A DNA stretch of 11,140 nt from Bacillota bacterium (lineage in GTDB: Bacteria; Bacillota; Clostridia; Clostridiales; Caloramatoraceae): contig JAEZLD010000140.1 of the NCBI GenBank assembly GCA_023415335.1, positions 1 to 11,140 on the forward strand. Reading direction: 5' to 3'. The notes beneath the pieces are model-generated. The model ran no database searches, had not been told where the DNA came from, and saw nothing but the letters and a program-made list of their open reading frames with translations. The position numbers and the translations under genes are program-made. Position 1 is the stretch's first letter. Each line of letters starts with the position of its first letter. Shown piece by piece: positions 1 through 6,557 of the stretch.

Positions 1-142
1 TTGCAGTTATATTCAGCTTATGCTGAGTTATATTTGCTTCGCAAGTTAATAAGGCGAATATAATATAACTGAAGCTGCAGGCTTCAATATCACTCCGAGC
101 CAAGCGAGGAATATCACTTTTGCCATAAGCAAAAATATAATT
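1..142. repeat. Mosaic of short hairpins separated by 9-mer repeats
   Basis: This gene-free stretch is a string of short hairpins joined by near-identical 9-mers. AGTTATATT occurs at 5-13 and 26-34, its reverse complement AATATAACT at 62-70, and AATATCACT at 86-94 and 110-118. The hairpins between them are CAGC/GCTG (14-17, 22-25), TTGC/GCAA (34-37, 41-44), GAAGC/GCTTC (71-75, 81-85), CCGAGC/GCGAGG (95-100, 104-109, with two central G-A mismatches) and TTTGC/GCAAA (119-123, 129-133). The layout suggests a palindromic intergenic repeat family that has grown by adding units. The element may extend left of the window. No coding frame or terminator T-run is seen. The name and mobility of the family are unknown to me. 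Confidence 0.6.
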
Positions 143-169
143 AAAATAGTTATTTTGTATTGCTTAGGC

Positions 170-211
170 AAAAATCCTGAATACGTAAATGTTTGGGATT
201 TTTACGTATTC
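170..211. repeat. Overlapping inverted repeats (alternative hairpins)
   Basis: GAATACGTAAA (179-189) and TTTACGTATTC (201-211) form a perfect 11-bp stem with an 11-nt loop. A second perfect 8-bp pairing, AAAAATCC (170-177) with GGATTTTT (196-203), overlaps it, so the two hairpins largely exclude each other. Neither is followed by a convincing T-run on the plus strand. It could be the end of the repeat mosaic, a terminator for a gene left of the window, or an operator-like dyad. The rest of the gap up to about 325 is AT-rich and shows nothing else I can support. Confidence 0.55.
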
Positions 212-324
212 AATACACATCTTTCATAAAAATTTTTCAGCATAAGCGATTATTATATTCAAAGTTTATTCTACTATTCTTAATATAAACATCATGCTAT
301 AACATGCAAAAGAGTAGTTTCGTC

Positions 325-356
325 TTGTAGAAAAAACAAGCACAACATGGTAAAAT
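325..356 (+). promoter_or_regulatory. Possible extended -10 promoter for the 387-2036 gene
   Basis: TGGTAAAAT (348-356) matches an extended -10 element, TGn followed by TAAAAT. The best -35 candidate is TTGTAG (325-330) with a long 20-bp spacer, so the extended -10 would have to do most of the work. Transcription would begin near 362. That is downstream of the ATG at 357 and upstream of the GTG at 387, and so favours the GTG as the start. Confidence 0.4.
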
Positions 357-386
357 ATGTTAAAATGGTTGGTTTGGGGGGATAGA

Positions 387-2036
387 GTGAAATACTACAA
401 TAGGAGCCAGGCATTACTGATTGGTATATACTCTCATATTTCATCTCTTTATGCAGATAAGTATGGTAATATCTCACTGTCCAAGGAAAAAAAGATCCGA
501 AGGCTTATAAATAAAAGTTACTTGAGCCAGCTTCCACTGGAAATACAAAAGGAACTATCAAATGATGTTTCTTTTGCTGATATGCTCGAATATTTGAAGG
601 AACAAAATGCAGAGTATGAAAGGATGCTTGAGCAACGCGATAAGGAGCTGGAGTCTGTTGCAGGGGAGCTTTGTCCAGAGGATGTATCTCTTGTGAGAAT
701 GTTAATGACTAGCGAAAACCTATATTTTTTATCAGCGGATGATTCTGTGGAGATAACCGTTAGTGAATCCTATTCCTATAGTTGCTTTCTTATATTACAG
801 CATGTAGAAGTAGCAGGTACTTTGCCAGTTGATTATTTGCATGGCGATTGCCTGGATTATTACGAGTTGTCTAAGTGCGGCAGCCTTTACTGTCTGGAAC
901 TGGCTTATTACGATTATGATGATGAATACAGCGAAAAAATATGCAGAATAACTTTTTCAGGGGCAAAGAGCAGGAAGGAAAGATACAATGGGTTACAAAT
1001 TGCCTATGGTTTTGAAACACCTTGGGAGTATCTTTGTTCTGTTGCAGATGAGCTTTCACATTGTAAAGGGGCAGGCTGTGAGCTAAATGAAATGGAAAAG
1101 GATCTGATGCCCGTAACAGAAGCTCTTAATAATCTCCGAAGCAGGGATTGGACGGCTGATTATTCTGCTTTATATGATATGGCGGAACAAGTAGGCCTTA
1201 TTGAATTAAAAAGAATTGCTGCCAAAAAACTTCTCTTAAAATTAAACGACAGATGCTATGAGCCATTATGGAGATTCATCTATAGCAGGCTTGAAGAATC
1301 TCAAGCTCAATACCCAAATAAAGCAGATGTACTTTGTGAATGGATACATGTTGAAGGTACTCGTATAACTATAGTTGAAAAACTGAAGGAATATGGATTT
1401 GCGGGGAAATACCCTGACTTTTATAAAGCATCATCTATGGGGGGGCCTAAATTAGTAGCCTCCTATGGACAATCCTATTTTATTGCACATGAAAAAAATG
1501 TTATCCATCATATTAAATGTATTGAAAGCTACGAGGGTGATTTAAGGATTATTTTTATTTGCGGAACCACATGCTTGAGGAAGGATGAAAGTGTTAAAAC
1601 AGATACCTTTTCCTGTATGTTTAATACAAAAGGCAGGCGCAGCTTTCACACTATAACAGCAGAATGTCCTCAGACTGTGCCGGAATATATGGAGAAGCTA
1701 CCACCTATTTCAGATTTTGCAGAAGTGGCAGCAAAAAAAGCATCGCTTATAAAGCTGACGAAGGAAGAGCGTAAAAATTCATGGTTCAGGGACTCATCCG
1801 GCTCGGCAACAATGTTTTTGATAGCCCTATGGATTATTGCGGGTATCTTTTTAGGGTTATGCATGACGGCAGGCTTTATTGTTTTAGAATTTCTTGCATA
1901 TCTGATTATTAAAGGGTCACTTAGAGGCTTTCTTGTTTTATTTATGGATACGCCATGGTGGATGGTATTCCTTGGCTGTGCTATACCCATTGTGGGAATA
2001 ATGTCTGTTCTCACTATTACTGGAAACAAGAAGTAG
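387..2036 (+). CDS. Protein of unknown function with C-terminal membrane anchor
   Basis: I do not recognise the family. The preferred start is GTG at 387, preceded by the G-run at 376-381 (5 nt spacing), giving 549 residues. An in-frame ATG at 357 would add ten residues but has no ribosome binding site and lies before the likely transcription start. Residues about 63-95 are rich in Glu, Lys and Leu and could form a coiled coil. The middle is a soluble region rich in Tyr, Asp and Cys, including an acidic YYDYDDEY stretch. From about residue 473 there is a hydrophobic stretch of roughly 35 residues, enough for one long or two short membrane helices. A second segment begins at Trp-Trp (about 524-545), and the end is short and basic (GNKK). 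No signal peptide is seen, so the large N-terminal part is probably cytoplasmic. It is monocistronic and convergent with the peptidase gene. The ORF is long, intact and has normal codon use, so it is very likely real. Confidence 0.75.
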   Translation: MKYYNRSQALLIGIYSHISSLYADKYGNISLSKEKKIRRLINKSYLSQLPLEIQKELSNDVSFADMLEYLKEQNAEYERMLEQRDKELESVAGELCPEDVSLVRMLMTSENLYFLSADDSVEITVSESYSYSCFLILQHVEVAGTLPVDYLHGDCLDYYELSKCGSLYCLELAYYDYDDEYSEKICRITFSGAKSRKERYNGLQIAYGFETPWEYLCSVADELSHCKGAGCELNEMEKDLMPVTEALNNLRSRDWTADYSALYDMAEQVGLIELKRIAAKKLLLKLNDRCYEPLWRFIYSRLEESQAQYPNKADVLCEWIHVEGTRITIVEKLKEYGFAGKYPDFYKASSMGGPKLVASYGQSYFIAHEKNVIHHIKCIESYEGDLRIIFICGTTCLRKDESVKTDTFSCMFNTKGRRSFHTITAECPQTVPEYMEKLPPISDFAEVAAKKASLIKLTKEERKNSWFRDSSGSATMFLIALWIIAGIFLGLCMTAGFIVLEFLAYLIIKGSLRGFLVLFMDTPWWMVFLGCAIPIVGIMSVLTITGNKK

Positions 2037-2140
2037 GGTCTCATAGAACTCATAAAAATAATCTCTACCAATAACTTAAGTGGAAGCGGATATGGAATTA
2101 CATATACCAATATGTCTTATTTATTGGTAAAGGCAAAGTA

Positions 2141-2167
2141 AAAAGGAACGGCTATGCCATTCCTTTT
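2141..2167 (-). terminator. Intrinsic terminator between convergent genes
   Basis: AAAAGGAA (2141-2148) pairs with TTCCTTTT (2160-2167), extended by one C-A mismatch and a GGC/GCC helix around a TAT loop. Read on the minus strand, the stem runs into TTTTTAC just after the stop of the peptidase gene, so it should end that transcript. On the plus strand the 3' arm ends in TTTT and may also stop the 387-2036 transcript, about 105 nt after its stop codon. A second stem nearby, TACCAATA (2105-2112) with TATTGGTA (2122-2129), has no T-run. Confidence 0.65.
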
Positions 2168-2173
2168 GAGTTC

Positions 2174-4198
2174 CTATTTAAGATGGCTGTCGAACCAGTC
2201 TGTTATTTCCTTAAGCCTTCTTATACGGTGCTGTGGCTTTCCGCTTCTGCTGAGTTCGTGGTTCTCCCCCTTAAACATGCACAGCCTTGCCTCAACTCCG
2301 TGATATTTAAGGGCTGTGAACATTTGAAGCCCTTCTGCCAGCCAGCATCTGTAATCCTCCTGGGAGTGTATGAAAAGAGTAGGTGTCTTTACTTTGTCTG
2401 CATACTTCAAAGGAGAGCGGTCCCAGAGCTTTTCATAATTGTTCCAAGGGGTTCCTCCGTTCTGGTCATCAACGAAATAATAGCCTATGTCGGTGGTGCA
2501 GAATTTTGATATCCAGTTCGCTATACTGCGCTGGGAGGCAGCAGCCTTGAACCTGTCTGTGTGGCCTATTATCCAGTTGGTCATAAAGCCTCCGTAGGAA
2601 CCTCCCGTAACACCTATCCTTTCCTTGTCAACAAAGGTGTAGCGGCTTAGTATTTCATCTGTAAAAGCCATAAGGTCATCATAATCTATAGTGCCGTATT
2701 TACCCCTTATATCTGAGAATTCATTGCCTCTTCCATCGCTTCCCCTTGGGTTGCAGAAGAATACCGCATAGCCGTGGTTTGCCCAGTATTGCATCTCGTG
2801 TATGAACACGGAGCCATAAACAGTTTTAGGGCCTCCGTGGATATCAAGTATAGCAGGATATTTAACCCCTTCCTTGTAGTCTGATGGCTTCATTATCCAG
2901 CCTTCTATTGTAACTCCGGGTGCGGTTTCTACCTTGAGGTATTCCGGAGTGACTACGGTTCTCTCCTCATTTACCCAGTCATTAAAATGGGTAAGCTGGG
3001 TTTCATTGCCGCCTGAGAGCTTATACACTTCCTGCAGCTTGTTTTCCTTTAAGCCTATAAAAAGCAGGCTGTTTTCACTTACTGAGAAGCCATCTACTGA
3101 GCCTTCAGTGCCTATTACTCTTTCAACTGTTCCATTTGAATCTATTGTATTTAAATATGTACTGTGGTACTCGGTTGTCAGGAAGTATACCTTATCCTTA
3201 AACAACTGTATTGACTGTGATGAGCCATAGCGGCAATCTGAGCCTACGGACTGCCAGAGGGAGGTTTCATAGTCCTTAATAAGGCAACGAACCTCTCCGG
3301 TATTTACATTCAGTGTATACCATTTATGGTTTTCATTAATCCCGTATTTCTGGCAGTCACTGGCTGTAAATATAATGGTATCCTCACCTATAAATTCTCC
3401 ATAGCTATAGGAAAGGTCTGCTGGGTAGGATTTGCCATCAAGGGATTTACCTGTCAGCATTTCAAGGGAACCTCTCTTAAGGTCATATATGGCAAGCCTG
3501 TTATACAGGGGCATCTTGTCTTTATATTCTGAGAGAATAACCACAGCTTTAGACCTGTTACGGTTAAGTTTATAGTCTTCAACACTGGTAAAGCCTGAGG
3601 TTATCGGCTTTACACTGTTTTCTCTTATGCTGTAGAGGAAAAGACCTGTTCTTATTTTGTTGATGAATCCTACATTGTTGGCCCAAAATGGAATTTCATC
3701 AAGTACCTCGTAGTCTTTTTCCTCTTGTTTATATTTGTGGCGGTTCTCCTTTTCTTCCTGAGGCAGGGTATAGTATAGAGGCATTCCTGCATTATATTCT
3801 GAAAGGAACAAAAGGGTATCATCATCAATTATTTCTATTCTTGAAGCAGCTATTGGTATCCTCAGGCATGGCAGGGCCTCTCCCCCATGGATGCTTATTT
3901 TATATATCTGGGTAAACTCCTCGCCTGATGCCAGCTTTTCCTTATCTTTAGAATCCCTTATTCCTGGGAAGAGAAGAGTATCATTGCCCATCCACATGAA
4001 GTCCTTTTCGCTTCCGTAAGAGGTGAGCTGGGAGTATTTGCATGTTTCTGTATCCATAACCCAGAGGCAGGAGTGGTACCTGTTCTCGTTTTGGCTACAG
4101 TTATGGACTACAAAAGCTGCATGCTTTCCATCAGGAGAATGTTTTATGCCAGAGAGGAATTTGTAATTTAAAAAGTCATCAATCATAATATTTCCCAT
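2174..4198 (-). CDS. S9-family serine peptidase (acylaminoacyl/dipeptidyl peptidase type)
   Basis: A 674-residue serine peptidase of the prolyl oligopeptidase class. Such enzymes cleave short peptides, often releasing N-terminal acyl-amino acids or dipeptides. Residues 1 to about 415 have the repeating W/Y-x-x-x-x-x-G-E beta-propeller pattern (for example residues 45-60 and 292-302), which in this family gates substrate size. From about 430 there is an alpha/beta-hydrolase domain. It has the oxyanion motif HGGP (454-457), the nucleophile elbow GGSYGG with Ser534, the acid in HSQEDYRC at Asp615, and His647 in GENHE. The triad is complete and the length is usual. No signal peptide is seen, so it should be cytoplasmic. 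The ATG at 4198 is chosen because GGGGG lies 7 nt upstream. The gene has its own promoter and terminator and is transcribed against its neighbours, so its role is probably general peptide turnover. The exact substrate cannot be told from sequence. Confidence 0.95.
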   Translation of the reverse strand: MGNIMIDDFLNYKFLSGIKHSPDGKHAAFVVHNCSQNENRYHSCLWVMDTETCKYSQLTSYGSEKDFMWMGNDTLLFPGIRDSKDKEKLASGEEFTQIYKISIHGGEALPCLRIPIAASRIEIIDDDTLLFLSEYNAGMPLYYTLPQEEKENRHKYKQEEKDYEVLDEIPFWANNVGFINKIRTGLFLYSIRENSVKPITSGFTSVEDYKLNRNRSKAVVILSEYKDKMPLYNRLAIYDLKRGSLEMLTGKSLDGKSYPADLSYSYGEFIGEDTIIFTASDCQKYGINENHKWYTLNVNTGEVRCLIKDYETSLWQSVGSDCRYGSSQSIQLFKDKVYFLTTEYHSTYLNTIDSNGTVERVIGTEGSVDGFSVSENSLLFIGLKENKLQEVYKLSGGNETQLTHFNDWVNEERTVVTPEYLKVETAPGVTIEGWIMKPSDYKEGVKYPAILDIHGGPKTVYGSVFIHEMQYWANHGYAVFFCNPRGSDGRGNEFSDIRGKYGTIDYDDLMAFTDEILSRYTFVDKERIGVTGGSYGGFMTNWIIGHTDRFKAAASQRSIANWISKFCTTDIGYYFVDDQNGGTPWNNYEKLWDRSPLKYADKVKTPTLFIHSQEDYRCWLAEGLQMFTALKYHGVEARLCMFKGENHELSRSGKPQHRIRRLKEITDWFDSHLK

Positions 4199-4230
4199 TG
4201 TCTTTCCCCCTTTATTTTTTATATAGTCTT

Positions 4231-4259
4231 ATTTTAGCAAAAGGAATATGCTTTATCAA
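4231..4259 (-). promoter_or_regulatory. Sigma-A-type promoter of the S9 peptidase gene
   Basis: On the minus strand TTGATA (4259-4254) is followed after exactly 17 bp by TAAAAT (4236-4231), with TGC directly before the -10 as an extended element. Transcription should start near 4224, leaving a short leader that carries the AAAGGGGG ribosome binding site. Confidence 0.65.
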
Positions 4260-4456
4260 ACAAGCGGGTTTGGCGACAAAGGTGGTGAAAGCATTAAATT
4301 ACATGTTGAAAAAAATCGGGCAATAACACACAATAATAATGAAGATATGAAATGCAGGAGTCATAATAAAAGTGAAAATAGGCACAGCCAAAAGGCTCTG
4401 CACTTATTAAAATATATTAACAGTCAGCTAATAGAATAAAAAAGGAGAATTCATAA
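4260..4456. other. Divergent intergenic region, no supported gene
   Basis: The gap between the peptidase promoter and the gene at 4457 is AT-rich. It holds one small hairpin, GCACAGCC (4382-4389) with GGCTCTGC (4394-4401), an AAAA loop and one mismatch. The hairpin lacks a T-run and lies just before an AT-rich TAAAAT (4408-4413) that could be a -10. I find no -35 at a good distance, so the promoter of the downstream gene is not assigned. A strong AAAGGAG (4441-4447) serves the next gene. Confidence 0.4.
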
Positions 4457-5227
4457 ATGGAAAACTTTATAGAAAATCCTAATCTGCCTGATGGGCAGGT
4501 GTCCCTGATGGTTGTGGACGGAAGAATATCTGAAGATATGGAAAATACACTTGAAAAGAGGGGCGTAAGGCTTATAAAAACCACTCCAATAAAGGAAATA
4601 ATGCCACAGATAGCATGGCACCCGGATATAATGCTGCATCATATTGGCGGAGACAGAGTGGTCGTGGCGCCAAATACGCCTGAGAAATTAGTGTATTCCC
4701 TGGAGCAGGAGGGCTGTAAGATAATTACCGGTATAAGGGAGCTTAACGAAAAATATCCTCTGGACATATCTTACAATGTGGCACGCCTTGGAGGCTTTGC
4801 TCTCTGTAGCATAAAAAATACGGATGAGGTGCTTTTGGAAAAGCTGCAGGAGGGTGGAGTGCAAGTTGTTGACGTATCCCAGGGATATGCTAAGTGCTCA
4901 GTATGCATTGTGGATTCTAACAGCATAATAACATCAGATAAGGGAATAGCAAGGGCAGCGGCAAATAAGGGTATTGAGGTGCTGCTTATAGATCCAGGAT
5001 ATATTGAACTTAAGGGTCTTGATTATGGTTTCATTGGAGGAACTTCAGGATTTTTGTCGGCTAAGGAGTTAGCCTTTGCTGGCTCTTTAGAAAAACATCC
5101 ACAATATAGCATCATTTTTAATTTCGTGTTAAAACATGGGAAAACACCCATAAACTTATGTGAAAATACCCTTCATGATTTGGGGACATTAGTTCCTTTA
5201 AAGGAATATAGTATATTGCGAGCATAA
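4457..5227 (+). CDS. Probable DUF6873-type GME-fold protein
   Basis: A 256-residue soluble protein with ATG 9 nt after AAAGGAG. It resembles the family annotated as DUF6873, proteins with the guanidino-group-modifying enzyme fold (arginine deiminase and DDAH-like); this assignment is from memory of the family. Visible features are an N-terminal NPNLPDG and VVDGRI segment, W-HPD-IMLHH (54-62), NVAR-LGGFALC (107-117), QGYAKC (142-147) and GGTSGF (194-199). His61/His62, Asp57 and Cys147 are possible active-site residues by analogy with the Cys/His/acid chemistry of that fold, but the classical triad is not obvious, so it may be a non-canonical or inactive member. It lacks signal and membrane segments. 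It probably shares a transcript with the YtxC-like gene, which follows after about 59 nt without a terminator. The function is unknown. Confidence 0.7.
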   Translation: MENFIENPNLPDGQVSLMVVDGRISEDMENTLEKRGVRLIKTTPIKEIMPQIAWHPDIMLHHIGGDRVVVAPNTPEKLVYSLEQEGCKIITGIRELNEKYPLDISYNVARLGGFALCSIKNTDEVLLEKLQEGGVQVVDVSQGYAKCSVCIVDSNSIITSDKGIARAAANKGIEVLLIDPGYIELKGLDYGFIGGTSGFLSAKELAFAGSLEKHPQYSIIFNFVLKHGKTPINLCENTLHDLGTLVPLKEYSILRA

Positions 5228-5286
5228 TTATTTCCTGTATAGCAATCCATGCCTCACATATACTATTGTTGAAGGGAGTGATAAAA

Positions 5287-6195
5287 TTGATTCTCCTGTC
5301 AATCGGCTACAGTAAGGATAACAGGGACATATACGATAGACTAAATGAGATGTGCAGTTTTTTTAAAAGCAAAGGAGTAAGCCTAGGGCTTGTTGAAAAC
5401 GATATAAGTAATATGCACTATATAAAGTGTGTTTTAAGAGATACAGAAAGCGATATAAGGCAGTTTGAAAATTGCAGGGATATGTTCACTACCTATTCGG
5501 CAAACGTTATATATGATTTTATATCCAAGGGCTATGAATCTGAAATGCTTGACAAGATAGTTACAGAAAAATATAGCTACCTGGATAAGGAGGATATTGA
5601 GGAGATAAGGCATAGGTCCATGGAGGTCATAGATGGAACTGGAATATTTACTACCCAAGGACTGCTTTACAGCATAAGCTGTAGAAACAATATATTGAAA
5701 AAGCTTGAGGAATATCTACAGGAAAACAGTGAGATAATACTGGACGGCTTTATAACCTTTAGGCTTAAGGATATAAACCAGGAATTAAACAATATACTGG
5801 ACAGAATAGTTGAGGAATACGTAATAGAAAAGGAATACAGTGAGTTTGTAAAGCTGCTAAAGTATTTTGTAGAAATACAGGACAGCAAATACAGCCTTAT
5901 TAATATAATAATACTGCCAGATGGAGACTATAGAATAGAAGATGATAAATGCAAGGACATAACAAAGGAATTTTTTGAGGATTTTTCTCAGGAGAGAATG
6001 AAGGGTGAGGTAAACAAACACGATATATTAATTAGCGCACTTATTACCTCTGCACCTTCCAGACTTGTAATTCATTGTATTGAGAATACCAAGAACCAGG
6101 ATGCTATAGATACAATCAAAAGCATATTCCTTGATAAGCTTACCATATGCACTGGCTGCGAAAGATGCAGATCTAATCTCAGCCAGCAGAAATAG
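5287..6195 (+). CDS. ytxC: YtxC-like protein (putative sporulation protein)
   Basis: A 302-residue protein of the YtxC-like family, named from Bacillus subtilis ytxC, which also lies upstream of thrS. Its biochemical function is not known and the sporulation link is mainly from annotation. The family-like core runs from about residue 135 to 235: an LDGFITFRL segment, then EEY-EKEY-EFVKLLKYFV, then a stretch with several hydrophobic beta-like strands. The C terminus carries CTGCERC, a CxxCxxC pattern that could bind metal. No signal or membrane segment is seen. The start is taken as TTG at 5287, because GAAGGGAGTG (5271-5280) is a good ribosome binding site about 6 nt before it. The TTGs at 5266 and 5269 lie at or upstream of that site and have none of their own, and no ATG is available near this position. 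It is followed directly by a terminator, so it is the last gene of its transcript and separate from thrS. Confidence 0.85.
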   Translation: MILLSIGYSKDNRDIYDRLNEMCSFFKSKGVSLGLVENDISNMHYIKCVLRDTESDIRQFENCRDMFTTYSANVIYDFISKGYESEMLDKIVTEKYSYLDKEDIEEIRHRSMEVIDGTGIFTTQGLLYSISCRNNILKKLEEYLQENSEIILDGFITFRLKDINQELNNILDRIVEEYVIEKEYSEFVKLLKYFVEIQDSKYSLINIIILPDGDYRIEDDKCKDITKEFFEDFSQERMKGEVNKHDILISALITSAPSRLVIHCIENTKNQDAIDTIKSIFLDKLTICTGCERCRSNLSQQK

Positions 6196-6205
6196 ATGAA
6201 CCTAT

Positions 6206-6246
6206 CCGGAGCAAGAATGAAAGGTCATTTTTTCTCTGGGTTTTTT
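6206..6246 (+). terminator. Intrinsic terminator after ytxC
   Basis: CCGGAG (6206-6211) pairs with CTCTGG (6234-6239, one G-U), enclosing a second helix AATGA/TCATT, and is followed by GTTTTTT. It lies about 10 nt after the ytxC stop and just before the thrS promoter, so it insulates the two units. Confidence 0.7.
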
Positions 6247-6259
6247 ATATTTAACAGCA

Positions 6260-6288
6260 TTGACAAAACATATGTTCAGTATTAAAAT
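6260..6288 (+). promoter_or_regulatory. Sigma-A promoter of thrS
   Basis: A perfect TTGACA (6260-6265) and TAAAAT (6283-6288) are separated by 17 bp. Transcription should start near 6295, at the beginning of the T-box leader. Confidence 0.85.
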
Positions 6289-6295
6289 ATTATAA

Positions 6296-6524
6296 AGGCA
6301 ATGATTGGGAGAAATAGATTAGATGCAGTTACCAGAGATGTGGGTTCGTCGGCTGAGAGACCCCTTAACAGGCAGAATCGAAAAACCACCCAGGAGTCCC
6401 ATCCTGAATGAAGTAAGGAATGGCGTATGCTGCGTTAAGGCTTTAAGAGGGTTTTATACCAACTTGGGTGGAACCGCGGGAATTCATTCTCGTCCCTTTT
6501 TAGGGATGGGATTTTTTATTTTTT
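6296..6524 (+). ncRNA. T-box riboswitch leader of thrS (tRNA-Thr sensing)
   Basis: The leader has the parts of a transcriptional T-box in order. Stem I begins with TTGGG (6305-6309), which can pair with CCCAG (6389-6393); above it GATT (6317-6320) can pair with AATC (6376-6379). The internal loop between them holds ACC (6385-6387) followed by A, a threonine codon in the expected specifier position. Further on come the AGAGA bulge sequences of stem I, an AGTAAGG...GCGTTAA region typical of the stem III linker, and the T-box core TGGAACCGCGG (6469-6479). The leader ends in a terminator. Uncharged tRNA-Thr should pair through its anticodon with ACC and through its acceptor end with TGGA, stabilising the antiterminator and allowing thrS transcription. 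Confidence 0.93.
6489..6524 (+). terminator. T-box attenuator terminator
   Basis: CTCGTCCC (6489-6496) pairs with GGGATGGG (6503-6510) with two G-U pairs, followed by ATTTTTTATTTTTTT. The CGTCCC arm is also the usual 3' partner of the antiterminator around the T-box core, here GGG of TTGGG (6464-6468), so the two structures exclude each other. Confidence 0.88.
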
Positions 6525-6557
6525 GACTATTAAAACACTCATGAAAGGAGAGTTAAA

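Noticed and set aside
1..142. CRISPR array
   Set aside because: The repeats are only 9 nt and the intervals are hairpins of 5-19 nt, far too short and self-complementary for CRISPR repeats and spacers, and no cas gene is present.
1670..2110. 146-codon minus-strand frame
   Set aside because: It is antisense to the membrane-anchor region of the 387-2036 gene; the hydrophobic plus-strand codons create an open frame by chance.
4248..4439. 63-codon plus-strand frame between the peptidase and the GME-fold gene
   Set aside because: Its start overlaps the peptidase promoter, its AAAAGGA is only about 2 nt from the ATG, and the low-complexity, Asn/Lys/His-rich product resembles no known protein.
6323..6526. 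67-codon plus-strand frame in the thrS leader
   Set aside because: It coincides with the T-box RNA, including its specifier, T-box core and terminator, so it is structured RNA, not a peptide gene.
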